Assembly (NCBI GenBank): GCA_036666555.1
Contig: JAVWVS010000031.1
Location: 1 to 23,169, forward strand
DNA: 23,169 bases
Direction of reading: 5' to 3'
From: UMGS1251 sp036666555
Lineage (GTDB): Bacteria > Bacillota > Clostridia > Lachnospirales > Lachnospiraceae
Positions within the stretch are counted from its first letter, which is position 1. Every line of letters begins with the position of its first letter. Of this stretch, positions 16,531 through 23,169 are shown in pieces. The notes under the pieces are model-generated. The model saw only the letters and a list, made by a program, of their open reading frames with translations, ran no database searches and had not been told where the DNA came from. Position numbers and translations under genes: made by a program.

Positions 16531-16773
16531 ATGGATATTTTAAAGATGATTTTAATGATTTTATTTGCAATAGACTGTATCGCATTGTCTGCAATTATAC
16601 TATTACAAGAAGGAAAGACTCAAGGGCTTGGAACTATTAGTGGTGCAGCAGATTCTTATTGGGGGCAGAATAAAGGCCGTTCCATGGAAGGTGCATTAGT
16701 AAAGTCCACGAAGTTTTTGGCAATTCTGTTTGTGGTTTTAGCAGCAGTATTGAACTTGAAAGTATTTGCGTAA
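16531..16773 (+). CDS. secG: Preprotein translocase subunit SecG
   Basis: An 80-residue membrane protein, the small auxiliary subunit of the SecYEG channel. It has two hydrophobic helices (about 3-25 and 60-79) joined by a polar loop with the SecG-type pattern LLQEGKTQGLGTISGAADSY and WGQNKGRSMEG. Length and topology match the family (about 70-110 residues). AGGAGGTG at about 16517-16524 precedes the start by 6 nt. It stands between eno and rnr, its usual place in Firmicutes. A hairpin with a short T run (16798-16835) separates it from rnr, so part of its transcription probably ends there. Confidence 0.92.
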   Translation: MDILKMILMILFAIDCIALSAIILLQEGKTQGLGTISGAADSYWGQNKGRSMEGALVKSTKFLAILFVVLAAVLNLKVFA

Positions 16774-16797
16774 GAAAAGAATTGATGAGCACATGAC

Positions 16798-16835
16798 GAA
16801 ACACTCTTATGATGAAGAATAAGGGTGTTTCTTTT
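16798..16835 (+). terminator. Hairpin terminator/attenuator between secG and rnr
   Basis: GAAACACTCTTAT (16798-16810) pairs with ATAAGGGTGTTTC (16819-16831) with one G-U pair, followed by TTTT then CG. The tail is short, so it is likely a leaky terminator controlling readthrough into rnr, for which no clear separate promoter is seen. Confidence 0.75.
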
Positions 16836-16852
16836 CGTAATAAGGAGAAAAA

Positions 16853-18985
16853 ATGAACGAGAAATTAGAAAAAAGAAAAAAGGTAATCTATGATTTGATC
16901 TGCGATGAAATCTATGTACCTATGAAACGAAAGGAATTGGCAGTTTTTCTGCAGGTTCCCAAAGAAGAAAAGAATGAATTGAAAAAAGTAATGAAGGAAT
17001 TGGAAGAGGAAGGGAAAGTGTATCTTACCTCAGAAGGGAAATATGTCAAGGGAGAGGAAAAAACTGTGACAGGGACATTTCAAGCCCATCAAAGGGGATT
17101 TGGATTTGTTGTACCACAAGAAGAAGGACAAGATGACGTATTTGTTTCAGAAGAAGATACCAATGGAGCTTTTCATGGCGATGTGGTAGAAGTGTATATT
17201 ACAAAATCTCCGGAAGATAGAAGAAGAGAGGGAGTAATTAAGAAGGTGATATCCCATGGAACGACCAGACTGGTGGGAAGATTTCAGAGAAATAAAGCAT
17301 TTGGTTTTGTAGTTCCGGATAATCAAAGGATTCTGAAAGATATTTTTGTGCCATTGGAACGTTCCAAAGGTGCGGTCACCGGACATAAGGTAGTTGTGAA
17401 ATTGACTTCTTATGGGAATCAAGATAAGAAACCGGAAGGAAAAGTAGTAGAGATTATTGGACATATCAGTGATCCGGGAACGGATATTTTGTCTATTGTC
17501 AAAAATTATGATCTGCCTATGGAATTTCCGGAAAAGGTGCTGAATCAAGCGGAGCGTGTATCCAAGGAAATCGAAGTGGGAGATATGGCCGGCCGAAGTG
17601 ATTTAAGAGATTGGCAGATGGTTACCATTGATGGAGAAGATGCAAAAGATTTGGATGATGCAGTGTCTCTGACCAAAGAAGGAAATCGTTATATTCTGGG
17701 AGTGCACATTGCTGATGTGACTAATTATGTCCAAGAAAACAGTGCTTTAGATCATGAGGCCTATGAACGGGGGACCAGCGTATATCTGGTAGACCGGGTG
17801 ATTCCCATGCTGCCCCACCTGCTGTCCAATGGCATCTGCTCTTTAAATGCAGGGGTAGATCGTCTAGCACTGAGCTGTATTATGACGGTGAATGAAAAAG
17901 GAGAAGTGGTGGATCACCGTATTACGGAAAGCGTGATTCGTGTAGACCGCCGTATGACCTATACCAGCGTCACCAAGATACTGGAACAACAGGAAGAAGA
18001 AATTGAGACCTATCAAGAGCTGGTACCCATGTTTGAACGGATGAAGAGTTTATCTAAGATTATTAGAGACAACCGAAGCCGCCGTGGTTCTATTGACTTT
18101 GATTTTCCGGAGACCAAGATGATTTTGGATGACCGGGGGAAACCGATAGAAATCAGACCCTATGATAGAAATATTGCAACGAAAATTATTGAAGATTTTA
18201 TGTTGCTGGCCAATGAAACTGTGGCAGAAGATTATTTTTGGCAGGAACTTCCGTTCCTTTATCGTACCCATGAAGCACCGGATGAAGAAAAAATTAGAAC
18301 ACTGGCGACGTTTATTAATAATTTTGGGTATACCATGCATGTGGGTTCTAACGAAATTCGTCCCAAGGAGATCCAAAAACTACTGAGCAAAGTAGAAGGA
18401 ACTCCGGAAGAAGCACTCATTAGCAGACTGGCACTTCGTTCTATGAAACAAGCGAAATATACACCAGAGAATCTGGGACATTTTGGTCTGGCAGCAAAAT
18501 ATTACTGTCACTTTACATCGCCCATTAGACGGTATCCGGATCTTCAGATTCATCGTATTATCAAAGAAAATTTACGTGGAAAGATGAAGAAAAACCGAGT
18601 AGAGCACTATGAAAAACTTCTTCCGGAGGCAGCCAAACATTGTTGTGAGACAGAACGTCGTGCAGACGAAGCAGAACGGGAAACATTGAAATTAAAGAAA
18701 GTAGAATATATGAAAGAACATATTGGAGAAACCTTTTCAGGCGTCATTTCCGGCATTACCAAATGGGGAATTTATGCAGAATTAGACAATACCATCGAGG
18801 GATTGATTCATGTGACCAATATGACAGACGATCATTATGAGTATTATGAGGAACGCCATGAAATGGTGGGAAATCATACACAGAAAAGCTATAAATTAGG
18901 GGAAAAGATTCAGGTACGTGTACGGGATACGGATGAAATGAATCGAACCATTGATTTTGCATTTGCAGAGGAAGGGGAGGAGTAA
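16853..18985 (+). CDS. rnr: Ribonuclease R
   Basis: A 710-residue processive 3'-5' exoribonuclease of the RNB family. Order of domains: N-terminal winged-helix-like segment (about 1-65), cold-shock domain 1 with HQRGFGFVVPQEE, cold-shock domain 2 with NKAFGFVVPDN, the RNB catalytic domain with DGEDAKDLDDAVS (the acidic cluster D263, D266, D268, D269 binds Mg2+), HFTSPIRRYPDLQIHR near its end, and a C-terminal S1 domain (FSGVISGITKWGIYAELDN, about 625-705). The C-terminus is acidic and lacks the long Lys-rich tail of the E. coli enzyme. RNase R degrades structured RNA and the non-stop mRNA released by trans-translation, which fits its position 1 nt before smpB. AAGGAG at 16842-16847 sets the start. 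Confidence 0.96.
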   Translation: MNEKLEKRKKVIYDLICDEIYVPMKRKELAVFLQVPKEEKNELKKVMKELEEEGKVYLTSEGKYVKGEEKTVTGTFQAHQRGFGFVVPQEEGQDDVFVSEEDTNGAFHGDVVEVYITKSPEDRRREGVIKKVISHGTTRLVGRFQRNKAFGFVVPDNQRILKDIFVPLERSKGAVTGHKVVVKLTSYGNQDKKPEGKVVEIIGHISDPGTDILSIVKNYDLPMEFPEKVLNQAERVSKEIEVGDMAGRSDLRDWQMVTIDGEDAKDLDDAVSLTKEGNRYILGVHIADVTNYVQENSALDHEAYERGTSVYLVDRVIPMLPHLLSNGICSLNAGVDRLALSCIMTVNEKGEVVDHRITESVIRVDRRMTYTSVTKILEQQEEEIETYQELVPMFERMKSLSKIIRDNRSRRGSIDFDFPETKMILDDRGKPIEIRPYDRNIATKIIEDFMLLANETVAEDYFWQELPFLYRTHEAPDEEKIRTLATFINNFGYTMHVGSNEIRPKEIQKLLSKVEGTPEEALISRLALRSMKQAKYTPENLGHFGLAAKYYCHFTSPIRRYPDLQIHRIIKENLRGKMKKNRVEHYEKLLPEAAKHCCETERRADEAERETLKLKKVEYMKEHIGETFSGVISGITKWGIYAELDNTIEGLIHVTNMTDDHYEYYEERHEMVGNHTQKSYKLGEKIQVRVRDTDEMNRTIDFAFAEEGEE

Positions 18986-18986
18986 G

Positions 18987-19454
18987 ATGGCGAAAACCGA
19001 GGGAAAATTAATAGCCAATAATAAAAAAGCTTACCATGAGTATTTTATTTTAGAAACCTATGAGGCGGGAATTTCACTTGCGGGAACGGAAGTGAAGTCT
19101 CTGCGTACCGGAAAATGTAGTATTAAAGAAGCGTTTATCCGTATTGAAAACGGAGAAATGTTTATTTATGGTATGCATATCAGTCCTTATGAAAAAGGGA
19201 ATATTTTTAATAAGGATCCACTCCGTGTACGAAAATTGCTGCTTCACAAGATGGAAATCAACAAAATGCTGGGGAAAATGAAAGAAAAAGGCATGGCAAT
19301 TGTGCCTTTGAAGGTATACTTCAAAAACAGTTTGATCAAAGTAGAAATTGGACTTGCAAAAGGGAAAAAACTATACGATAAACGAAATGACATTGCGAAA
19401 AAAGACCAGCAAAGAGAAGCCCAGAGAGACTTTAAGGTACGAAATCTCGGATAA
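18987..19454 (+). CDS. smpB: SsrA-binding protein SmpB
   Basis: A 155-residue RNA-binding protein that carries Ala-tmRNA into stalled ribosomes. Motifs include NKKAYHEYFILETYEAGISL, GTEVKSLRTGKCSIKEAFI and HISPYEKGNIFN in the OB-like core, and the basic C-terminal tail KGKKLYDKRNDIAKKDQQRE, which enters the empty mRNA channel. Length is standard. The start at 18987 is chosen because GGGGAGGAG lies just upstream, inside the end of rnr; only 1 nt separates the rnr stop from this ATG, so the two are translationally coupled. A terminator follows. Its partner RNA ssrA lies 2.7 kb downstream behind a metal-resistance cassette. Confidence 0.97.
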   Translation: MAKTEGKLIANNKKAYHEYFILETYEAGISLAGTEVKSLRTGKCSIKEAFIRIENGEMFIYGMHISPYEKGNIFNKDPLRVRKLLLHKMEINKMLGKMKEKGMAIVPLKVYFKNSLIKVEIGLAKGKKLYDKRNDIAKKDQQREAQRDFKVRNLG

Positions 19455-19462
19455 AGAGAAGG

Positions 19463-19501
19463 GACGAATGATTCTGCAAAGAAGAGTTCGTCTTTTTTTT
19501 T
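19463..19501 (+). terminator. Terminator of the rnr-smpB transcript
   Basis: GACGAA (19463-19468) pairs with TTCGTC (19487-19492), with an inner TTCT-gcaa-AGAA helix, and is followed by nine T. It isolates rnr-smpB from the metal cassette. Confidence 0.85.
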
Positions 19502-19510
19502 GGAAAGATA

Positions 19511-19539
19511 TTGACAATTACATAAAAAAAGAATAATAT
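19511..19539 (+). promoter_or_regulatory. Sigma-A promoter of the metal-resistance cassette
   Basis: TTGACA (19511-19516), 17 bp rich in A, TAATAT (19534-19539). The expected start of transcription, near 19546, falls inside the operator at 19545-19560. Confidence 0.8.
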
Positions 19540-19544
19540 TACAA

Positions 19545-19560
19545 TTGAACAACAGTTCAA
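19545..19560. promoter_or_regulatory. ArsR/SmtB-type operator
   Basis: TTGAAC-AACA-GTTCAA is a perfect 6-bp inverted repeat with a 4-nt centre, matching the TGAA...TTCA half-sites known for ArsR/SmtB repressors. It covers the predicted transcription start, ahead of a gene for such a repressor, so autorepression relieved by metal is the likely mechanism. Confidence 0.75.
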
Positions 19561-19578
19561 ATGAAAGGATGTGCAATT

Positions 19579-19935
19579 ATGGAACATGAGATTCCCTGCT
19601 GTGAATTTATGCATGTGCATGAGGAGCTGGTACAAAAGGTTAATCAGAACATGCCGGAAGAGGAGACGTTATACAACCTGGCAGAACTATACAAGATATT
19701 TGGTGACCCTACTCGGATTAAGATTCTATACGTACTGTTTGAATCAGAAATGTGTGTATGCGATATCGCTCAATTGTTAAATATGAGTATGTCTGCTATT
19801 TCCCATCAGCTTCGTGTTTTAAAGCAAGGACGATTGGTGAAGTTTCGCCGGGATGGGAAGACTGTTTTTTATTCCTTGTCAGATGATCATGTGAGAACGA
19901 TTATTGATCAAGGGCTGGAGCATATCGGAGAATAG
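19579..19935 (+). CDS. ArsR/SmtB-family metal-sensing repressor (CadC/CzrA-like)
   Basis: A 118-residue winged-helix repressor. GDPTRIKILYVL and MSMSAISHQLRVLKQGRLV form the DNA-binding core; the latter is the recognition helix region. Two potential metal sites are visible. The alpha3N-type site: C7 and C8 near the N-terminus plus C59-V-C61 in MCVCDIAQLL, as in CadC (Cd/Pb/Zn). The alpha5-type site: SDDHVRTIIDQGLEHIGE with D102, H104, H115 and E118 spaced much like the SmtB/CzrA zinc site (the last ligand is Glu here, not His). ATG 19579 is used because AAAGGA lies 9 nt upstream; the ATG at 19561 overlaps the operator region. It is the first gene of the cassette, ahead of the HMA protein and P1B ATPase. 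Confidence 0.9.
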   Translation: MEHEIPCCEFMHVHEELVQKVNQNMPEEETLYNLAELYKIFGDPTRIKILYVLFESEMCVCDIAQLLNMSMSAISHQLRVLKQGRLVKFRRDGKTVFYSLSDDHVRTIIDQGLEHIGE

Positions 19936-19971
19936 CATTAGGAATGAATTGTGGAAAAGGAGTGTTTGATT

Positions 19972-20190
19972 ATGAGAAAAGTCTTTCAACTAGAAGATTT
20001 GGACTGCGCAAATTGTGCAGCTAAAATGGAAAATGGAATTCAAAAAATTCAGGGTGTAACTTCTGCGACGGTCAGTTTCATGACACAAAAACTGACGATA
20101 GAAGCGGAGGAAGATCATTTTAAAGAGATTATGGAACAGGTGATTAAGGTTTGTAGAAAAGTGGAACCGGACTGCAGGGTCTTATTATAA
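19972..20190 (+). CDS. Stand-alone heavy-metal-associated (HMA) domain protein
   Basis: A 72-residue soluble protein that is a single HMA (ferredoxin-like beta-alpha-beta) domain. The metal loop is LEDLDCANCAAKME, with the CxxC pair and an extra Asp before the first Cys as in Zn/Cd-type HMA domains. Two more Cys lie near the C-terminus (VCRKVEPDC). AAAAGGAGTG, 8 nt before ATG 19972, sets the start; a GTG at 19951 lies before it. It sits between the repressor (36 nt) and the ATPase (14 nt). The ATPase has no HMA domain of its own, so this protein likely acts in trans as its metal-binding or delivery domain. Confidence 0.88.
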   Translation: MRKVFQLEDLDCANCAAKMENGIQKIQGVTSATVSFMTQKLTIEAEEDHFKEIMEQVIKVCRKVEPDCRVLL

Positions 20191-20204
20191 AAAAGGAGAA
20201 ACCA

Positions 20205-22055
20205 ATGAGCAGAAAACAAAAAAAGATGCTTGGAAGAATTCTTCTTTGCGGTATATTACTCATTACGATTTCGGTTCTCTCGTTTCATAGTCAATGGAAA
20301 TTCCTATTATATCTGATTCCCTATTTGGTGATTGGATGGGATGTTTTATGGAAGGCAGTACGCAATATTGCCCATGGCCAGGTATTTGATGAAAACTTTT
20401 TGATGTCCATTGCAACGATAGGGGCACTTGGTATTGGGGAATATCCGGAAGCCGTGTTTGTGATGCTGTTCTATCAGATAGGCGAATTGTTCCAAAGTTA
20501 TGCAGTGGGAAAAAGCAGAAAATCCATTGCATCTTTGATGGATATTCGTCCGGATTACGCCAATGTGGAACGAGAGGGCAGTTTGGTTCAGGTGGATCCG
20601 GAAGAGATACAAATAGGAGATATCATCCTCATTAAGCCGGGTGAAAAGATTCCGCTGGATGGCAGTGTTGTGGAAGGAAGTTCCAGTTTAAATACTACGG
20701 CATTAACAGGAGAATCCATTCCTCGAGAAGTATTGGTAGGGGATGATGTGATTAGTGGTTGTGTGAATATAAATGGACTTTTAAAGGTGCGAGTGACTCG
20801 TGTATTTGGAGAATCCACGGTTTCTAAAATACTGGATTTGGTGGAGAATTCCAGTTCTAATAAAGCAAGAACGGAAAATTTCATTACTCGTTTTGCCCGT
20901 GTGTACACACCGGCAGTGGTGATTGCAGCAGTATGTCTGGCAGTGATTCCACCGCTTGTCCTACATGGCATGTGGAGTGTTTGGCTGGAACGAGCATTAA
21001 TCTTTCTTGTAATTTCGTGCCCTTGTGCATTGGTGATCTCGGTTCCACTATCCTTTTTTGGAGGAATCGGAGGCGCATCTCGGTGCGGAATTTTGGTAAA
21101 GGGGTCCAATTATTTGGAAATGTTATCCCATACGGAACTGATTGTATTTGATAAAACGGGAACCCTTACCCAAGGCAGTTTTGAGGTGACAGCTATCCAT
21201 CCTGAAAAAATCAAAGAAAAAGAACTGTTAGAGCTGGCGGCTATGGCAGAAGCATATTCGGATCATCCCATTTCGCTATCGTTAAAGGCAGCTTATAATC
21301 AGACCATTCAGCGGGAACGAATTGGAAAGATTGAAGAATTGGCGGGAAGAGGCGTGTGTGCCACCATTGATGGAAAAAATGTTTTTATCGGAAATGAAAA
21401 ATTGATGGAAAGTGTAGGTGCTTTGTGGCATCCTTGTGACCACCCGGGAACCATCGTACATGTTGCAGTGGAAAAAGAATATGAAGGACATATTGTTATT
21501 TCTGATGAAATCAAGCCAGATGCAGCAACGGCAATTGCTCAGCTGAAAAAAAGAGGGGTGCGAAAAACAGTTATGCTGACCGGTGATCAAAAATCAGTGG
21601 GAGAGGCAGTGGCCGCACAGCTTCACATGGATGAAGTGCATACCGAACTGCTTCCGGTGGATAAAGTTGTCTGCGTAGAAGCGCTTCTCAAAGAAAAAAC
21701 AGGCAAGGGGAAGCTGGTGTTTGTAGGGGATGGAATCAATGACGCACCGGTGCTGTCCAGAGCGGATATCGGAATTGCCATGGGAGCATTGGGATCGGAT
21801 GCGGCTATTGAAGCAGCCGATATTGTGCTGATGGATGATAATCCCGGGAAAATCCCCCTGGCAATAGCAATTTCCAAAAATACACTAAAAATCGCAAGAC
21901 AAAATATTGTGTTTGCCTTAGGTGTGAAAGCACTGGTTTTAGTTCTGGGTGCTTTGGGTATTGCCAATATGTGGTGGGCCGTATTTGCAGATGTGGGAGT
22001 GTCTGTGATTGCGATTCTCAATGCGACTAGAGCACTGAAAATTCCTAAAAATTAA
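20205..22055 (+). CDS. cadA: P1B-type ATPase, Zn/Cd/Pb efflux (CadA/ZntA-like)
   Basis: A 616-residue membrane ATPase that exports soft divalent metals. Transmembrane helices occupy about 10-105, 225-290 and the last 60 residues. The actuator domain has TALTGESIP. The membrane metal site is SCPCALV (C272, C274). The catalytic domain has DKTGTLT (phosphorylated D316), SDHP (H354), MLTGDQ and GDGINDAP (508-515). The last helices carry WWAVFADVGVSVIAILNATRAL, whose Asp is the P1B-2 (Zn/Cd/Pb) mark as opposed to copper pumps. No N-terminal HMA domain is present; the protein starts straight with the first helices, and a separate HMA gene lies 14 nt upstream. AAAGGAG sets the start. No clear terminator follows before the ssrA promoter. 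Confidence 0.94.
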   Translation: MSRKQKKMLGRILLCGILLITISVLSFHSQWKFLLYLIPYLVIGWDVLWKAVRNIAHGQVFDENFLMSIATIGALGIGEYPEAVFVMLFYQIGELFQSYAVGKSRKSIASLMDIRPDYANVEREGSLVQVDPEEIQIGDIILIKPGEKIPLDGSVVEGSSSLNTTALTGESIPREVLVGDDVISGCVNINGLLKVRVTRVFGESTVSKILDLVENSSSNKARTENFITRFARVYTPAVVIAAVCLAVIPPLVLHGMWSVWLERALIFLVISCPCALVISVPLSFFGGIGGASRCGILVKGSNYLEMLSHTELIVFDKTGTLTQGSFEVTAIHPEKIKEKELLELAAMAEAYSDHPISLSLKAAYNQTIQRERIGKIEELAGRGVCATIDGKNVFIGNEKLMESVGALWHPCDHPGTIVHVAVEKEYEGHIVISDEIKPDAATAIAQLKKRGVRKTVMLTGDQKSVGEAVAAQLHMDEVHTELLPVDKVVCVEALLKEKTGKGKLVFVGDGINDAPVLSRADIGIAMGALGSDAAIEAADIVLMDDNPGKIPLAIAISKNTLKIARQNIVFALGVKALVLVLGALGIANMWWAVFADVGVSVIAILNATRALKIPKN

Positions 22056-22107
22056 AAGAGACAAAAATAAAAAAGAGATGCAGGCTACAGAATAAGCCAT
22101 GAACGAC

Positions 22108-22136
22108 TTGACAATTGGGGACCCTCGTCATATAAT
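22108..22136 (+). promoter_or_regulatory. Perfect consensus sigma-A promoter of ssrA
   Basis: TTGACA (22108-22113), exactly 17 bp, TATAAT (22131-22136). This is full consensus at both hexamers. Transcription would start near 22143, leaving a leader of about 30 nt to be removed by RNase P from pre-tmRNA. Confidence 0.92.
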
Positions 22137-22172
22137 TACCTTACGTTTGCAACCACCACAATCCGAATATTC

Positions 22173-22516
22173 GGGCTTGTACTGGTTTCGACGGGGGTCT
22201 TGAAGTTGAAGAAGCCATCTGCGGGGCGGGACCGCATAACAATCCGTAACTTAAATTTAAACGCAGACGAAAATTTAGCGTACGCTGCCTAGTGGCAGCA
22301 GTCGGCCTTAAGTCTCTTATCGCTTAAGACACCGGCTTCAAAACAGGTAAGGCACTTTATTTCCAAAGCTTTGAGGAGATAAAAGATTTATGAAGCTACT
22401 AAAACTGACAGCCTGTCATTTGGCGGTCAGTAGAGGGAATGTCAAATAAATGACTGTGATGGGAGATGCTTTGGTGGATGGGCTTTCGGACGCGGGTTCG
22501 ATTCCCGCCAGGTCCA
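22173..22516 (+). ncRNA. ssrA: Transfer-messenger RNA (tmRNA)
   Basis: About 344 nt. The 5' end GGGCTTG (22173-22179) pairs with CAGGTCC (22509-22515) as the tRNA-like acceptor stem, with A as discriminator. The conserved 5' segment TGGTTTCGACGGGGG follows. The T arm is GCGGG-TTCGATT-CCCGC (22492-22508). The tag frame ends AAT TTA GCG TAC GCT GCC TAG (stop 22290-22292); with resume codon GCA at 22263 it encodes ADENLAYAA, added after the alanine carried by the RNA. This ends in LAYAA and not the more usual ALAA. CCA is not encoded (ATTG follows), so it must be added by the tRNA nucleotidyltransferase. It works with SmpB and RNase R encoded upstream. The 3' end is a known integration site for mobile elements. 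Confidence 0.96.
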
Positions 22517-22601
22517 TTGTAAGAGTGCCGTATTTGGAGCGTTCACTTAGGGATTTATGAAAACAAGTAAATTTTGAGTGACACCTTCAAGCGGGTGCAA
22601 C

Positions 22602-22649
22602 AAAAAAATGACCATGAAGAGTAGAAATGCTCAAGCATGGTCATTTTTT
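22602..22649. terminator. Bidirectional terminator between ssrA and hsdR
   Basis: AAAAAATGACCATG (22603-22616) pairs perfectly with CATGGTCATTTTTT (22636-22649). The A run on one flank and T run on the other let it end both ssrA (+) and the convergent hsdR (-). Confidence 0.9.
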
Positions 22650-22655
22650 AATTAC

Positions 22656-22680
22656 AGTGTAGGCAATTCTTGCCTATACT
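22656..22680. repeat. 11-bp hairpin just after the hsdR stop
   Basis: AGTGTAGGCAA and TTGCCTATACT form an 11-bp stem (one G-U pair) around a TTC loop, 2 bp past the hsdR stop codon. No T tract follows on the hsdR strand. It may stabilise the mRNA 3' end or mark an element boundary. Confidence 0.5.
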
Positions 22681-22682
22681 GA

Positions 22683-23169
22683 TTATTTATTATTTTCCTT
22701 GTCTGCACCATAATGAGTCTTAGGTTCTGCCACCATGGACAAATTATCCTGTGGGTTTATTTCATATACAACACCCTTGTGTTCTTCCTCAACGAATGAT
22801 GCCGAACCATCTACACCAAAATATTTCTCAAAGAAGTTCTTTAGTTTATCAATAACACCTTGTTTTTTCTTGGCTCTGCCACCGCCACCGAAACGGGATA
22901 CAGGTGGCATTAGTTTATCGATATCAGTTCCTGCAGTTTTGATTTCCCCATCACGGAACGCATTTTCAAGGAATTTACGAGTATCCTCTGGTTTCAGCTT
23001 TTCCGCTGCGATGATAGTTTCCAAATCTTCCTCGCGTTGTTTTACAACATAGTTGTACCATTCACTCATGACATCATCGACATCATTAATTCCGACAATA
23101 AAGCTTTCAATCAGCTGCTTCTTACTGCGAAGCTCCGGACTGGCATCAATAGCTTTGTTAATGGTGATA
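22683..23169 (-). CDS. hsdR: Type I restriction enzyme R subunit, C-terminal part (runs off window)
   Basis: Only the last ~161 codons are in the window; the frame stays open to the right edge, so Met at 23069 is internal and the gene starts outside. The sequence holds the characteristic HsdR C-terminal domain: SPELRSKKQLIESFI, VMSEWYNYVVKQREEDLETI, LKPEDTRKFLENAFRDGEIK, GTDIDKLMPPVSRFGGGGRA and KLKNFFEKYFG. The nuclease and DEAD-box motor lie upstream, out of view. About 38 acidic residues follow the usual end point, a modest extension. HsdR supplies ATP-driven translocation and DNA cleavage for the type I complex with HsdM and HsdS. It converges on ssrA, which suggests a defence island inserted at the tmRNA 3' end. 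Confidence 0.88.
   Translation of the reverse strand, partial: ITINKAIDASPELRSKKQLIESFIVGINDVDDVMSEWYNYVVKQREEDLETIIAAEKLKPEDTRKFLENAFRDGEIKTAGTDIDKLMPPVSRFGGGGRAKKKQGVIDKLKNFFEKYFGVDGSASFVEEEHKGVVYEINPQDNLSMVAEPKTHYGADKENNK

Noticed and set aside
20588..21109. Long antisense open frame within cadA
   Set aside because: It is a shadow of the strongly supported P1B ATPase gene, with no ribosome site or recognised domain.
22099..22142. Riboswitch or leader peptide before ssrA
   Set aside because: The space is filled by the promoter and a 30-nt leader; no conserved structure is recognised.
1..23169. CRISPR array, IS element or rRNA genes
   Set aside because: No regularly spaced repeats, no transposase frame with terminal repeats and no rRNA-like sequence were seen by reading.

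Overview
The window is AT-rich chromosomal DNA from a fermentative, low-GC Firmicute, most likely a clostridial (Lachnospiraceae-like) anaerobe. Supporting signs are AGGAGG ribosome binding sites almost everywhere, sigma-A type promoters, the [FeFe]-hydrogenase maturase HydF, a purine pathway whose last two steps sit on two separate genes, and the Firmicute order eno-secG-rnr-smpB-...-ssrA. The species call is inference from gene content and style only.

Layout. Positions 1-3900 are accessory in character: a terminator from an upstream transcript, a decayed tyrosine integrase (truncated, with a deletion and frameshift), a stand-alone GT-A-type glycosyltransferase with its own promoter and terminator, and an AAA/DUF4143 ATPase behind a strong promoter with a near-perfect palindrome. 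Positions 4000-9300 hold an ABC-F ATPase, then a tightly spaced run of a GreA-like factor, HydF, a GNAT acetyltransferase and an orphan GHKL sensor kinase. Positions 9300-12620 form a purO-like / AICAR transformylase / glmM operon. A sodium-coupled NSS transporter (+) and a YitT-type membrane protein (-) converge on a shared bidirectional terminator.

Positions 15100-22600 are the housekeeping core: enolase, SecG, RNase R, SmpB, and at the end the tmRNA gene ssrA with a perfect consensus promoter. RNase R, SmpB and tmRNA act together in trans-translation, which rescues stalled ribosomes and removes defective mRNA. Between smpB and ssrA, which are adjacent in Bacillus subtilis, lies a complete soft-metal resistance cassette: an ArsR/SmtB repressor with its operator, a free-standing HMA metal-binding protein, and a P1B ATPase of the Zn/Cd/Pb type.

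Beyond the tmRNA 3' end, a shared terminator separates ssrA from the 3' end of a type I restriction subunit gene (hsdR) on the opposite strand that runs off the window. The 3' end of ssrA is a classical integration site, so this is probably the edge of a genomic island. I found no CRISPR array, IS element, intact tRNA or rRNA gene. No wholly new system is evident; the most interesting points are the interrupted trans-translation locus, the metal sensor with two apparent sites, and the ssrA/restriction island boundary.
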